A DNA stretch of 64,000 bases from Lysobacter sp. M2-1 (lineage in GTDB: Bacteria > Pseudomonadota > Gammaproteobacteria > Xanthomonadales > Xanthomonadaceae): assembly GCF_022662495.1 (NCBI RefSeq), contig NZ_JAKPBU010000011.1, forward strand, positions 1 through 64,000, read 5' to 3'. Position 1 is the stretch's first letter; each line of letters starts with the position of its first letter. Below, piece by piece: positions 17,884 through 25,712 of this stretch. A program made the position numbers and the translations under genes. Under the pieces are notes generated by a model. That model did not search any database, had not been told where the DNA came from, and saw nothing but the letters and a program-made list of their open reading frames with translations.

Positions 17884-18824
17884 CGGGTATTGGCTCCATT
17901 GGCGTAACCTGCGGGCGCAGCGACGTTCTGCTGCGGGGCGGAAGGCTGTTGTGGCACGACACCAGGCGCTGCGGCTGGCGATGCATCCTGTCCAACGCCG
18001 CCAGGTGATGGCAGCACCCCCGCCCCGGGCGCGGCCGAAGGGGCCGGCAAGGTGCCGGGCACCGGCTGTTCCGCCATTGCCGACGGCGGCTGCGAGGGCA
18101 GCGAGACCAGTTCGGTCACGACGCGATAGTCAGTAACCTGGAAGCCGAGCGGATTGCTGAACCGCTGTTCGTCAGTCAGCGAAAGCGCTTCGTTGTAGGT
18201 ATAGATGATCGTCGCTACGCGGGTGTCGAGCACCGTCGGCGCGCCATTGGCCTTGTTCACCAGCACGCGCTGGAAGCGCACCGTGGCCGAGCCTTCCTTG
18301 TCGAACCAACCTTCCCGGTTCGGGGTGAGGCTGATGATGTTGACCCGGATGGCTCGGGTCTTCCCGTACAGCTTGATCGGGCTGGCCGGATTGCCCGGCG
18401 AGAGCAGGTGATCGTAGGCCTCGCCCTCTTGCTTGGTGGACATGGTCCACACCAGCCCCCAGTCGCGCTGAGTGAGGATGTTGTAGTCGTAGGACTCGCG
18501 CGCGATCACGTAATTGGCAATGTTGGCCTTGTTGATCGCGGCATTCGAGGTCACCGGGCTGTTGCTCAGGTCGGACACCAGTGGTGCCACTGCGGCCGTG
18601 CCCGTGTACGGATCGGCGAGCACAAGGAATGGCGTCTTTTCCTTGAGCGGCAGCATCAACAGGTACCCGAGCGCCAACAACACCGCCATCAAGATCGCGC
18701 TGCCGGCGACGAACCAGGCGCGCTTCTGGCTGCGCATGGCCAGGTCGGCAATCGTCACCTCGTAATTGACGGACGCGCCGACTGCAGCATCGATCTGGGA
18801 GGAGGATTTTTTTCTTCCGAGCAT
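17880..18824 (-). CDS. virB8: VirB8 inner-membrane assembly protein
   Basis: 314 residues from the ATG at 18824 (MLGRKKSSSQ). A short cytoplasmic tail is followed by one transmembrane helix (about 36-59). The periplasmic VirB8 domain (about 60-235) has YVIARESYDYNILTQRDW and RVATIIYTYNEALSLTDEQR. The last 75 or so residues are a Pro/Ala/Gln-rich tail beyond the usual family domain. The in-frame upstream start at 18866 lacks support. The stop overlaps virB9. Confidence 0.94.
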   Translation of the reverse strand: MLGRKKSSSQIDAAVGASVNYEVTIADLAMRSQKRAWFVAGSAILMAVLLALGYLLMLPLKEKTPFLVLADPYTGTAAVAPLVSDLSNSPVTSNAAINKANIANYVIARESYDYNILTQRDWGLVWTMSTKQEGEAYDHLLSPGNPASPIKLYGKTRAIRVNIISLTPNREGWFDKEGSATVRFQRVLVNKANGAPTVLDTRVATIIYTYNEALSLTDEQRFSNPLGFQVTDYRVVTELVSLPSQPPSAMAEQPVPGTLPAPSAAPGAGVLPSPGGVGQDASPAAAPGVVPQQPSAPQQNVAAPAGYANGANTR

Positions 18825-18875
18825 CGTGGATCCAGGGGCTTCCGCGGCGGTGGGACCGGGCGTCAATCGCCAGCG

Positions 18876-19319
18876 TCAGGGTGCGGCGGTGGATTGGGCG
18901 GGCGGTACGGCCGGGGCCTGCGTGTGCCGCACCGTGATCTGCCCTGCTTCCACCGAGATCGCCACGTCGTACGAGGCGTAGGCTGAATCGAGCTGCGCAA
19001 CCGCCTGCTCCAGGCTGGTGGTGTTCACGTCCTTCACGGGTCCGTACAGGGTGAAGTCGGACGCGTGCAGGTACGACAGGGTGCGCTTGGACGCCTTCGC
19101 CCAGCGGGTCAGCAATCCCTTGAGCGTCTTGTCCATCGGCGAGGCTGCATATGTGTACGACTCGTACAGAGGAATGGCCACGGGCGCGTCGGCGTACTGG
19201 TTCACCGGCTTCCAGCGGCCGCGGAAATTGGGGGCCGGGCGGGTGGCGCAGGCCACCACCGCGAATGCGAGGCAACACACCACCAAGACCTGCGGTCGCA
19301 GGCGCACAATCCTGATCAC
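18876..19319 (-). CDS. virB7: VirB7 lipoprotein with C-terminal N0 domain
   Basis: 147 residues from a GTG at 19319. A lipoprotein signal ends in the lipobox VVAC (Cys24). The mature start APNFRGRWKPVN resembles the short VirB7 segment that binds VirB9. Unlike the very small Agrobacterium VirB7, it continues into a folded domain (about 50-130: PLYESYTYAASPMDKTLKGL, then ASYDVAISVEAGQITVRH). This matches the N0 domain described in Xanthomonas VirB7 and in secretins. Its place before virB8 supports the call. The frame is open upstream of the GTG without plausible protein. Confidence 0.9.
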   Translation of the reverse strand: MIRIVRLRPQVLVVCCLAFAVVACATRPAPNFRGRWKPVNQYADAPVAIPLYESYTYAASPMDKTLKGLLTRWAKASKRTLSYLHASDFTLYGPVKDVNTTSLEQAVAQLDSAYASYDVAISVEAGQITVRHTQAPAVPPAQSTAAP

Positions 19320-19802
19320 GAAGCACCATCCAGTGGCGAAGGATGAACGGACACGCGCATCGTCGGAGCGCCGACGGGTCCGGCGCCGCGAACGCGGCAG
19401 AGAGTATTGGGAGAACGCGGGGCGGCAGCCACGTAATGGGCCGGTTTCGCGCTGGGTATCCGGGCTCCCACGCCCGGCGAATGCTTCCTTGCCGACATCT
19501 GAGCTCTCAGCCCCTTTTGCTCTGCTTCCGTGCCGCGGCGATCCGGATCCTCGATCCTGAACCGCCGGCATTGCAGCCAAACCTTAACGTCAGCGGCAGA
19601 GCGCCGTCAAGAACCTTGCGCACTTCCCGGGTACGGTTGGCTCCCGCCAGCCGAAGCATGCGGGCAGCATTGGGTCCTCCCGTACCTCTCTTGGGACGGT
19701 CTGCAACGGGCGAGCCCTTCAGTTACCCAAGGGCTATGTCCGGAAAAAGGTGTTGGGGACCCCTGACACTTTTTCTCGCCTTGTTCTCTGAAGGCAAAAT
19801 TT
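19320..19802. other. Non-coding gap between virB7 and the degraded DUF4189 gene
   Basis: No convincing gene is seen in these 483 bases on either strand. The segment holds a strong hairpin at 19744-19774 and a short stem (CCGGGC/GCCCGG, about 19456-19473). It should contain the promoter of the virB7-B11 operon, but no clear -35/-10 pair was recognised. Confidence 0.6.
19744..19774 (-). terminator. Hairpin terminator after the DUF4189 pseudogene
   Basis: The two arms, AAAAAGGTGTTGGGG and CCCCTGACACTTTTT, pair along nearly their full length with one bulge on each side. On the minus strand the stem ends in a T5 run, as expected of a Rho-independent terminator for transcription arriving from the cargo genes. 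It would separate the virB1-B6/cargo transcript from virB7-B11. Confidence 0.65.
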
Positions 19803-20790
19803 TTAGGGGCCAACTCCGGGCAGCGAGTAGTCGACGGTGATGTTGGTCGGCTCGGCGAGATCGATCAGACGTCCCTCTGGACAGATGACAGCATATTTTT
19901 CGCACGATTTCTCCTTCATTCGCTGAGCCTCTGCCGGCGAAATGCCAAAATGCACCCGCGTCATATACTTGCTGTCCTGGAGCACGACCGCGACCTGATC
20001 GACGCCCAGGTCGGAATTATCCAGGTATCAAATGCATTTCTCGCGGCTTTCCTTCTCACAAAGAGTGATCGCCGCCGTGTCTGCTTTCGCTGCGCTCTCT
20101 TGGCCACGGGCGATGGCCACTTTGGTCCATTCGGATTTTGCTGCATTCACCGGCCAAGCAATCGAGAAGAAGCCCCGCAGCGGATTCTTCGCCCCCTTGA
20201 ACTGATCGATGGTCAGGGCCCGAGGTGTGCGGGAATCGTAAACCTCGATCGCACGGCAATTGCGCCCCTTCGCACATTGCCGCGAAGGTCCGGCGCTGTG
20301 GTGGACGGCCTGCAAAATGCTCACCTCTGTTCGCGCCGTTGCTGATAACAGCCACTTCCTCGCAGCCGGTCGATTCTTCGAGGCATTTGACGAGCGCGAG
20401 CCGTTTGGCATCGTTGCGTTGCGGGTCGGCGCCATCAACCCACAGGTTACCGCCCACGTCACGAACCACCGCGACCTGAGCTCGGCCGCTCCAGGATGCG
20501 CCAATCTCGCAGCCGTCGCCCATGACCTGAGCACAACCGCCCAGGGCGGCCTGCTCCGTCGCCTCGGTGCTCGGGTAACCCCACGTTGACCAGTCTTCGG
20601 AACTGTCGGGATGAATGGCCACCGCCATGTAAATTGGCGGAGAGGACGGTGCTTGATATTGCTGCTGTTGTTGTTGACGCTGATTGTATTGGCCAGTCGA
20701 TATTCGATATTTCTCAGCCTCCGGGACAAGCTGCGCCGCCACGGGGGTGCTCATGTTGATTACCAAGCAGAACAAAAGCCATCGTTTCAT
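19803..20790 (-). pseudogene. Degraded tandem DUF4189-like secreted protein
   Basis: The ATG at 20790 has a good ribosome site (GAGGTGG) and opens a signal peptide (MKRWLLFCLVINMSTPVAA). A first DUF4189-like unit follows (WGYPSTEATEQAALGGC, then QVAVVRD, then AKRLALVKCLEESTGC). Near 20315-20330 the family-like sequence passes into another frame (VHHSAGPSRQCAKGRNC, then KVAIARGQESAAKADTAA). That frame meets an in-frame TGA at 20028-20030. It then continues to 19803 with family-like sequence (QVAVVLQDSKYMTRVHFG, then SPAEAQRMKEKSCEKY). One frameshift and one nonsense codon therefore break a protein of about 325 residues with two similar halves. Two short real genes are the less likely alternative. 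Confidence 0.75.
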
Positions 20791-20849
20791 CAGTCCACCT
20801 CACGCGTCAGTCGCCGACGCAAAGATAGTGTTGGTGACGCCGTTTAATG

Positions 20850-21125
20850 GCTTGCCGATATGCAGCCAGCTCTGCGACTCGTCGGTCTTTTCGCCCGGCG
20901 AGCCGCCCGCCACCGGTTCGTTGGTCCGGCCCTTCATCTCCTGGGCCAGGTACGTGTGGTCTCGCTGCCCAGCGTCCCGAACCCCACACGCACGACACGA
21001 TGAACGCCGCCTCCGCCATGTTCGCCACCAGCCCTAACAGCGACTCGTGCTTCTGGCCGGTGATCACCTTGTTGGAAGAAGATCCACAGCGTTAGCACGA
21101 TCAGCGCCAGGAAGCCGACGAAGCC
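20850..21125 (-). pseudogene. Decayed fragment of virB6
   Basis: This stretch aligns with 25150-25432 inside the intact virB6. Translated pieces read GFVGFLALIVLTLWIFFQ, VITGQKHESLLGLVANMAEA and AAFIVSC. In the roughly 107 bases next to the X-Tfe stop codon I count about 8 mismatches and one 5-base deletion (near 21072) that shifts the frame. Homology fades near 20850. The fragment has no start codon of its own and abuts the effector gene. It corresponds to an internal part of virB6, without its first 60 or so codons or its 3' two-thirds. Confidence 0.88.
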
Positions 21126-21128
21126 GTG

Positions 21129-22334
21129 CTACATCGAGATCTGTGGCTGGTGGCTCTGTTGGCGGCTCTGCGCTTCCTGCGTTCGCTCGGCAGTCTGTCG
21201 GGCCATGTGGTCACTCATGGCCTGAAGGTCGGGGGTCGGAGCAGCCAAGTCCACCTTCACCCGATCGCCCGGGTACGGGCCTTGCAGATACGCGTCCGAA
21301 CCCACCACCACCATCCGCTGCAGCCGGTCGGGACTGGTGATGCCATTCTCCATGGCTTGCAGCGTAATGTTGGCCGCAACCTTGGGATTGGTGACCGCCG
21401 GAAGCTGGGCAGCAATGGCTTCATAGAGCTTGTGGTTCGGGTGGGCGGCCTCCGAAACCAGCGGGTGTTTGGCCGCTTCGATCAATGCGGCCCGAGTGTC
21501 CTTTCCCACCTTGCCGTCCACCGGTTCTAGACCGTGGCCGCGCTGGAAGGCCCGCACGGCGTGGTCGGTGTTGTTGCCGAAGTCGCTATCTACTTTCAGC
21601 GGCTGGCCGTCCGCGCCGGTGTAGCCCAGCGCGTGCAGGGTGGTCTGCAGATCCCAGACCTCGGCGCTGCGGGAGCCCTGCTTGAGGAGCGCAGGCTGCC
21701 CTGGTGATTGCGGTTCTATGCGCTGGGCGTCGGATGCGGCCGGCGTCTGCTGCGTCCTCGCCGCCTCCGGTCCCGTCGCAGTGACGGCGCGCCAAGCCTG
21801 TTCCGGACTCATCCCCTGTTGGATGTTCGTCGCGTATTGCGTCCGCATCGCGTCCAGCGCCTCGGCCGTTCGGTCCGCGCTGATCGAAGCGCGGTTATTG
21901 CCTACGCGGCCGTGCACGCTCAGCCCCGTGTCTGGATGCGCCACGCTGGCCCACTCGTTGGCCAATTGGATCTGCGCCGTGCGCAGCGTCGCCCCCGGCT
22001 GTCCAGTGATGTACGTCCTGATGCCCGGTTGTTTCTCCGAAATCAGATAATCGGCAAAAATCCGCTCCTGCAGTTCCGGCGTGAAACGCTGATTCGGGTC
22101 CAACCGCAAGCCCCGAACTGCCATATCCATGGTGCCCGGGATGATCTGATACTTCCCTACGGCAAACAGCCTGTCCGGATCCTGCCGCGGCAAATGCTGC
22201 AACGCCTGGACCTCGCCCAGGGTCATCCGCGAAAAATCGATGGTCCTTCCGTCGGCATCTCCAGCGCGTCCCCGGTTGTAGGAACCATACCCGCCTTCGC
22301 CGCGCGCAAGCAGTTCGCTCAGTGGATTGCTCAT
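21129..22334 (-). CDS. X-Tfe type IV effector: lysozyme-like, peptidoglycan-binding and XVIPCD domains
   Basis: A 401-residue protein without signal peptide. The N-terminal 1-170 is lysozyme/muramidase-like (ARGEGGYGSYNRGRAG with Glu13 a likely catalytic acid, then FAVGKYQIIPGTMDMA). Residues 215-287 form a peptidoglycan-binding domain (LLKQGSRSAEVWDLQ, then DFGNNTDHAVRAFQRGHGL). Residues 297-401 match an XVIPCD (HPNHKLYEAIAAQLP, then a Gln-rich tail), the VirD4-binding signal of Xanthomonas T4SS toxins. It would be exported into a rival cell and cut its wall. A good ribosome site (AAAGGA) precedes the ATG. The gene for the likely immunity protein lies directly upstream. The stop codon lies 4 bases from a virB6 fragment, so the C-terminus may have been reshaped. 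Confidence 0.9.
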   Translation of the reverse strand: MSNPLSELLARGEGGYGSYNRGRAGDADGRTIDFSRMTLGEVQALQHLPRQDPDRLFAVGKYQIIPGTMDMAVRGLRLDPNQRFTPELQERIFADYLISEKQPGIRTYITGQPGATLRTAQIQLANEWASVAHPDTGLSVHGRVGNNRASISADRTAEALDAMRTQYATNIQQGMSPEQAWRAVTATGPEAARTQQTPAASDAQRIEPQSPGQPALLKQGSRSAEVWDLQTTLHALGYTGADGQPLKVDSDFGNNTDHAVRAFQRGHGLEPVDGKVGKDTRAALIEAAKHPLVSEAAHPNHKLYEAIAAQLPAVTNPKVAANITLQAMENGITSPDRLQRMVVVGSDAYLQGPYPGDRVKVDLAAPTPDLQAMSDHMARQTAERTQEAQSRQQSHQPQISM

Positions 22335-22543
22335 GTCAACGTCCTTTTACTGTCAAGTGGGATGAATGGCTGTCCGGAACGTTTCATCCTGAATCGTCTC
22401 CGGGCCGTGGCAACCTGCGCTCCGCGCCGGCCGCCGGGAACCGAGGCCTTGCATTACCCCGGTTCCGTACAAGGCGCATCATGGCGCCAAACTGCATTAG
22501 CCTGCGCCGCGACGTCGGCCTGCGGCCGCGCGGCGAAGGCCCG

Positions 22544-23086
22544 CTAATCCTGTGCCGACGTGTCGGCACTCTCCCATTCCTCGATCCGCAGCCGCGAGTC
22601 ATCTCCGGGAACGTTCCAGTCCTCGATCATGCCGTAGCTGACCAACTTCAGCGTCTTCCCGGCGCGCACGTCGTTGAAACGGGAAGTGGCGAATCCGTCG
22701 CCGCTGTACGCGCTCAATTCGGGCATCTGCTCGCATGCCCTACACAAGGCAAGATCCTGGTTGTCGCCGCAGGTCTTCTGGTCGTAGCCTGCGACCTGCA
22801 CCTGGCATTGGGGGTCTTTCACTGGCTCCCAACCGCCCTCGATCAACAGCTTGCGCAGGTCCGCGTAAGCCATGTCCTTCTTGATTGCGTCTTGTAGGTT
22901 CGACACGGTGTTGCTCCCTTGGTCCGTCATCGAGGAAGTCGCTAAAGGGCGCGCCTGCGAAGCAGAACCGCTTGACTCGGACCCAGCAGCCGTCTGCCGG
23001 CAGCCGGATACCAGTACGCCAAGCAACAAAACACCCGCAGCGGCAAGCTGCTGCGGGTGTTCGGAAGAAAATACGATTCGGTTCAT
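22544..23086 (-). CDS. X-Tfi-like immunity lipoprotein
   Basis: 180 residues from the ATG at 23086, chosen because AGGA lies 5 bases upstream; ATGs at 23092 and 23122 are alternatives. A lipoprotein signal ends in LVSGC (Cys29), placing it in the periplasm on a membrane. The mature domain (about 75-175) has MAYADLRKLLIEGGWEPV, paired cysteines (CQVQ, TCGD, LCRACEQ), MPELSAYSGDGF, and LVSYGMIEDW. These resemble the X-Tfi family that binds and blocks peptidoglycan-cutting X-Tfe toxins. It lies immediately upstream of the effector in the same transcript. Partnership is inferred from family and position. Confidence 0.86.
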   Translation of the reverse strand: MNRIVFSSEHPQQLAAAGVLLLGVLVSGCRQTAAGSESSGSASQARPLATSSMTDQGSNTVSNLQDAIKKDMAYADLRKLLIEGGWEPVKDPQCQVQVAGYDQKTCGDNQDLALCRACEQMPELSAYSGDGFATSRFNDVRAGKTLKLVSYGMIEDWNVPGDDSRLRIEEWESADTSAQD

Positions 23087-23150
23087 CTGCATCCTGCAAA
23101 TTGTTTCGACTAATCGGCGCATGGCAACGCGTCCATGCGCCGCCTTCTAC

Positions 23151-23696
23151 TCAATAACGATGGAAGATCGGTTCCGTGCAGGCGGAGTAATAAACGCGGC
23201 AATTTGTATCGGTATCGCGACAGTGGGCAAGCCCGCGTTCTGATGCCTCTTCAATTGTTGCATTGCTGAAGGTGCTAATAAACTTGTCGCCAAGGATCAT
23301 CACCGCGCACTGGTTGTGGTAGGCGATGTCAATCTCGCACGCACCCCCTCCCTTCGCTTTGCAATCCGCCAACGCAAGCCGCTCGGCTTCTTCCTTACTG
23401 CTCGCACTCAACGCGGCCCCAAGAACGCCACCTTGGGGAGAGGGCGCAATCGCCCCCCAGGTCTTTTCCCAGTAGCCGGCCGGATGTGGGGGCTGTTGCT
23501 GTTGCGCAGGTTGCTGCACCTGAGGCTTCCAATAACAAAGCGGCGTAGGCGCAGCCCCGTTACCGCCCGGTTGCATGCCCGCCATCACTTCATTTGGCCC
23601 AGGTCCGGCGCCACAAACATGGGGCGCCTGCGCTTGCGCCTGAGCGCCGCCGACAAACATCAGCGATGCGAGCATTAGCCAAGCCTGCAGCTTCAT
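23151..23696 (-). CDS. Secreted DUF4189 protein (copy A)
   Basis: 181 residues from the ATG at 23696. A signal peptide (MKLQAWLMLASLMFVGGAQA) is followed by a Gln/Pro-rich linker and a DUF4189 domain (WGAIAPSPQGGVLGAA, then KEEAERLALADCKAKGGGAC, then YHNQCAVMILGD). The end is CRVYYSACTEPIFHRY. It should be periplasmic or exported, with cysteines likely forming disulfides. It is a paralogue of the gene just upstream (23772-24269), with the same domain and C-terminal block. Function is unknown. DUF4189 genes recur in X-T4SS loci, so a role tied to the secretion system or its cargo is possible. Confidence 0.85.
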   Translation of the reverse strand: MKLQAWLMLASLMFVGGAQAQAQAPHVCGAGPGPNEVMAGMQPGGNGAAPTPLCYWKPQVQQPAQQQQPPHPAGYWEKTWGAIAPSPQGGVLGAALSASSKEEAERLALADCKAKGGGACEIDIAYHNQCAVMILGDKFISTFSNATIEEASERGLAHCRDTDTNCRVYYSACTEPIFHRY

Positions 23697-23771
23697 ATCC
23701 GCAATCCTCCTTATCCCCGGTCCTTCGGCGGTGGGGGTGTATATGCATCCATGCGCTGCTGCTTTGCTCAA

Positions 23772-24269
23772 TCAATACTTGTGGAAGATCGGTTCGGTGC
23801 AGGCGGAGTAGTAGACGCTACAATTTGTGTCATTTGCTTCGCAGTATTCGATTCCGACTTTGGCTGCATGCTCTGGAGAACCTCCGCTTGCGGTGAAAGT
23901 CTTTTTTTCGCCGACAACCATCACACCACACTGATTGTGATACGCGATGAGCACCTTGCATGCCCCTCCCCCCTTTGCCTTGCAGTCGGCCAAGGCAGTT
24001 CGCTCGGCTTCTTCCTTACTGCTCGACCCAACAGCAGCACCTACCACGCCGCCCACTGGCGAAGGCGCGATCGCCCCCCAGGTCATCTCCCAGTAGCCTG
24101 TCGGCTGTAGCGGCTGTTGCTGCTGCGCTGGCTGCTGTCCCGGTCCCTGGTAGTACACCGACTGCGGATTGTGCCTGGCGTGATAGTCCGGCGAATTGGG
24201 AACTTCCTGAGCTGTAACAGGCGCACCCAATACCGACAAACCCAGCGGCAACCACACGCGTAATTTCAT
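23772..24269 (-). CDS. Secreted DUF4189 protein (copy B)
   Basis: 165 residues from the ATG at 24269 (SD GAGG at good spacing). A TTG at 24284 would overlap virB6 and is less likely. The signal peptide is MKLRVWLPLGLSVLGAPVTA. The linker is Gln-rich and the DUF4189 domain reads WGAIAPSPVGGVVGAA, then KEEAERTALADCKAKGGGAC, then YHNQCGVMVVGEKK, with the end CSVYYSACTEPIFHKY. It starts 11 bases after the virB6 stop, so it belongs to the virB operon. The DNA of copies A and B shares long identical tracts (for example GCTCGGCTTCTTCCTTACTG), which shows a fairly recent tandem duplication. Confidence 0.86.
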   Translation of the reverse strand: MKLRVWLPLGLSVLGAPVTAQEVPNSPDYHARHNPQSVYYQGPGQQPAQQQQPLQPTGYWEMTWGAIAPSPVGGVVGAAVGSSSKEEAERTALADCKAKGGGACKVLIAYHNQCGVMVVGEKKTFTASGGSPEHAAKVGIEYCEANDTNCSVYYSACTEPIFHKY

Positions 24270-24280
24270 GGCAGACCTCT

Positions 24281-25615
24281 TCAACTCTCCCGACCCGTCG
24301 TCGGATTCGGATTCCGCGGCGGCGGTGGCGGTTGTGTTGTAGGCCCGGCCGGCTGAGCCGGTGGTGAACTGGCCACTTGACTTGGTTGCGACCGGCTGGC
24401 CGCGCCCAATGTGCCGGGCGTATACGTCTGCCCCTGAACAGGTGCACCCGCTGTCCCGCTGGCCGAGTGGATAGGCGTTGCGTGGCTGCTATACACGCTC
24501 CTTCCACCTTCCACCTGTCCAGCTTGAATACCCGTGTCGCTACGCACCGGCATCGTCGGCTGATACCCCCCACCATATCCGCTGCCCGGCCCGCCACCCG
24601 AATACGCCCCCATCTGCGGCTGGCCGCCCGGCACCAAATGCGCACCCATCGTCGCGTACGCCGAGAACTGGCCCATCACCCCATTGAAGAACAACGCCGC
24701 CATGGGTGGCGCCGAGACAATCAGCGCGGTCAGGATCAGCCCCATCCCGCCCTGCTGCATCGCCTGGCTGCTCATGCCCTCGTTGACGTTCACCCCCAGC
24801 AGGAATTGGCCCGCCGCCGCGCTGGTCCACATTGCGATCGCCACCCGGGTGACCATGTCCAGCGCCAGGCTCACCACAAAGCTCAGCATCGCCATGCTGA
24901 ACATCGTGCCGATGCCATAGAACAACCACTTCTGGAACAGCCCCTTCGTGAAATCGAACAGCAGGCACAGGATGAAGATCGGCCCCAGGCCGATGAACAG
25001 CGCCATCGCGATCTGGTACAGCAGCAGCATCGCACCGGCCACCACCGCAGGCCCACCGGTGCCCATGGTCACGTAGAACTGGACCCGCTCCTTCTCCGCG
25101 ACCAGCGCAGGATCGCCCTGCAGGTCCAGCGCATCGAACGTGCTCATCGCCACCTGCAGCCAGCCCAGCGATTCGTCGATCTTTTCCTCCGGCGAGCCGG
25201 AATTGCCCGTCACCAGCTCGTTGATCCCGTCCTTCATGTCCTGGGTCAGGTACGTATGGATCTCGCTGCCCACCGTCCCGAACGCCACCGCACACGACAC
25301 GATGAACGCCGCCTTGGCCATGTTCGCCACCAGACCCATCAGCGACTCGCGCATCTGGCCGGTGATCACCTTGTAGCCCTGGAAGAAGATCCATAGCGTC
25401 AGCACGATCAGAGCCAGGAAGCCGACGAAGCCCATCACCCGGCCCATGACGTCGAAGCCGAAATCCTCGATCCGGCTGCTCAGGAACCGGAACACGGCCC
25501 GGAAGAAGATGAAATCGCCCAGCCCGCCGATATCCACTACCTTGGGCTGCAACCAGTCCATGAGGCCGTTACCCAGTCCGCCGAGCGTCGTCGCGATGTC
25601 CCGCACGATTGCCAT
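24281..25615 (-). CDS. virB6: VirB6 inner-membrane channel protein
   Basis: 444 residues with several transmembrane segments (for example VMGFVGFLALIVLTLWIFF near 60-78, AAFIVSCAVAF, QIAMALFIGLGPIFILCLLF, and later hydrophobic helices). The central loop is periplasmic, as in the TrbL/VirB6 family. The last 120 residues are a soluble Gly/Pro/Gln/Thr-rich tail ending PPPPPRNPNPTTGRES, unusual for the minimal family. It lies between virB5 (97 bases upstream) and a DUF4189 gene. An internal part of this gene is repeated, degraded, at 20850-21125. Confidence 0.93.
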   Translation of the reverse strand: MAIVRDIATTLGGLGNGLMDWLQPKVVDIGGLGDFIFFRAVFRFLSSRIEDFGFDVMGRVMGFVGFLALIVLTLWIFFQGYKVITGQMRESLMGLVANMAKAAFIVSCAVAFGTVGSEIHTYLTQDMKDGINELVTGNSGSPEEKIDESLGWLQVAMSTFDALDLQGDPALVAEKERVQFYVTMGTGGPAVVAGAMLLLYQIAMALFIGLGPIFILCLLFDFTKGLFQKWLFYGIGTMFSMAMLSFVVSLALDMVTRVAIAMWTSAAAGQFLLGVNVNEGMSSQAMQQGGMGLILTALIVSAPPMAALFFNGVMGQFSAYATMGAHLVPGGQPQMGAYSGGGPGSGYGGGYQPTMPVRSDTGIQAGQVEGGRSVYSSHATPIHSASGTAGAPVQGQTYTPGTLGAASRSQPSQVASSPPAQPAGPTTQPPPPPRNPNPTTGRES

Positions 25616-25712
25616 TACCCATTTCCCTGCGCAAATATGGGGTCGCCCCCGTCTCGCACCGCGCCGCGTTCCCTGTGGCGCAGCATCCCCTGCTCCGGCC
25701 CGATGCTAGCGT

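Noticed and set aside
19343-19840. 165-codon plus-strand open frame between virB7 and the DUF4189 pseudogene
   Set aside because: No start context, no family resemblance, composition of random GC-rich sequence, and it crosses a terminator hairpin.
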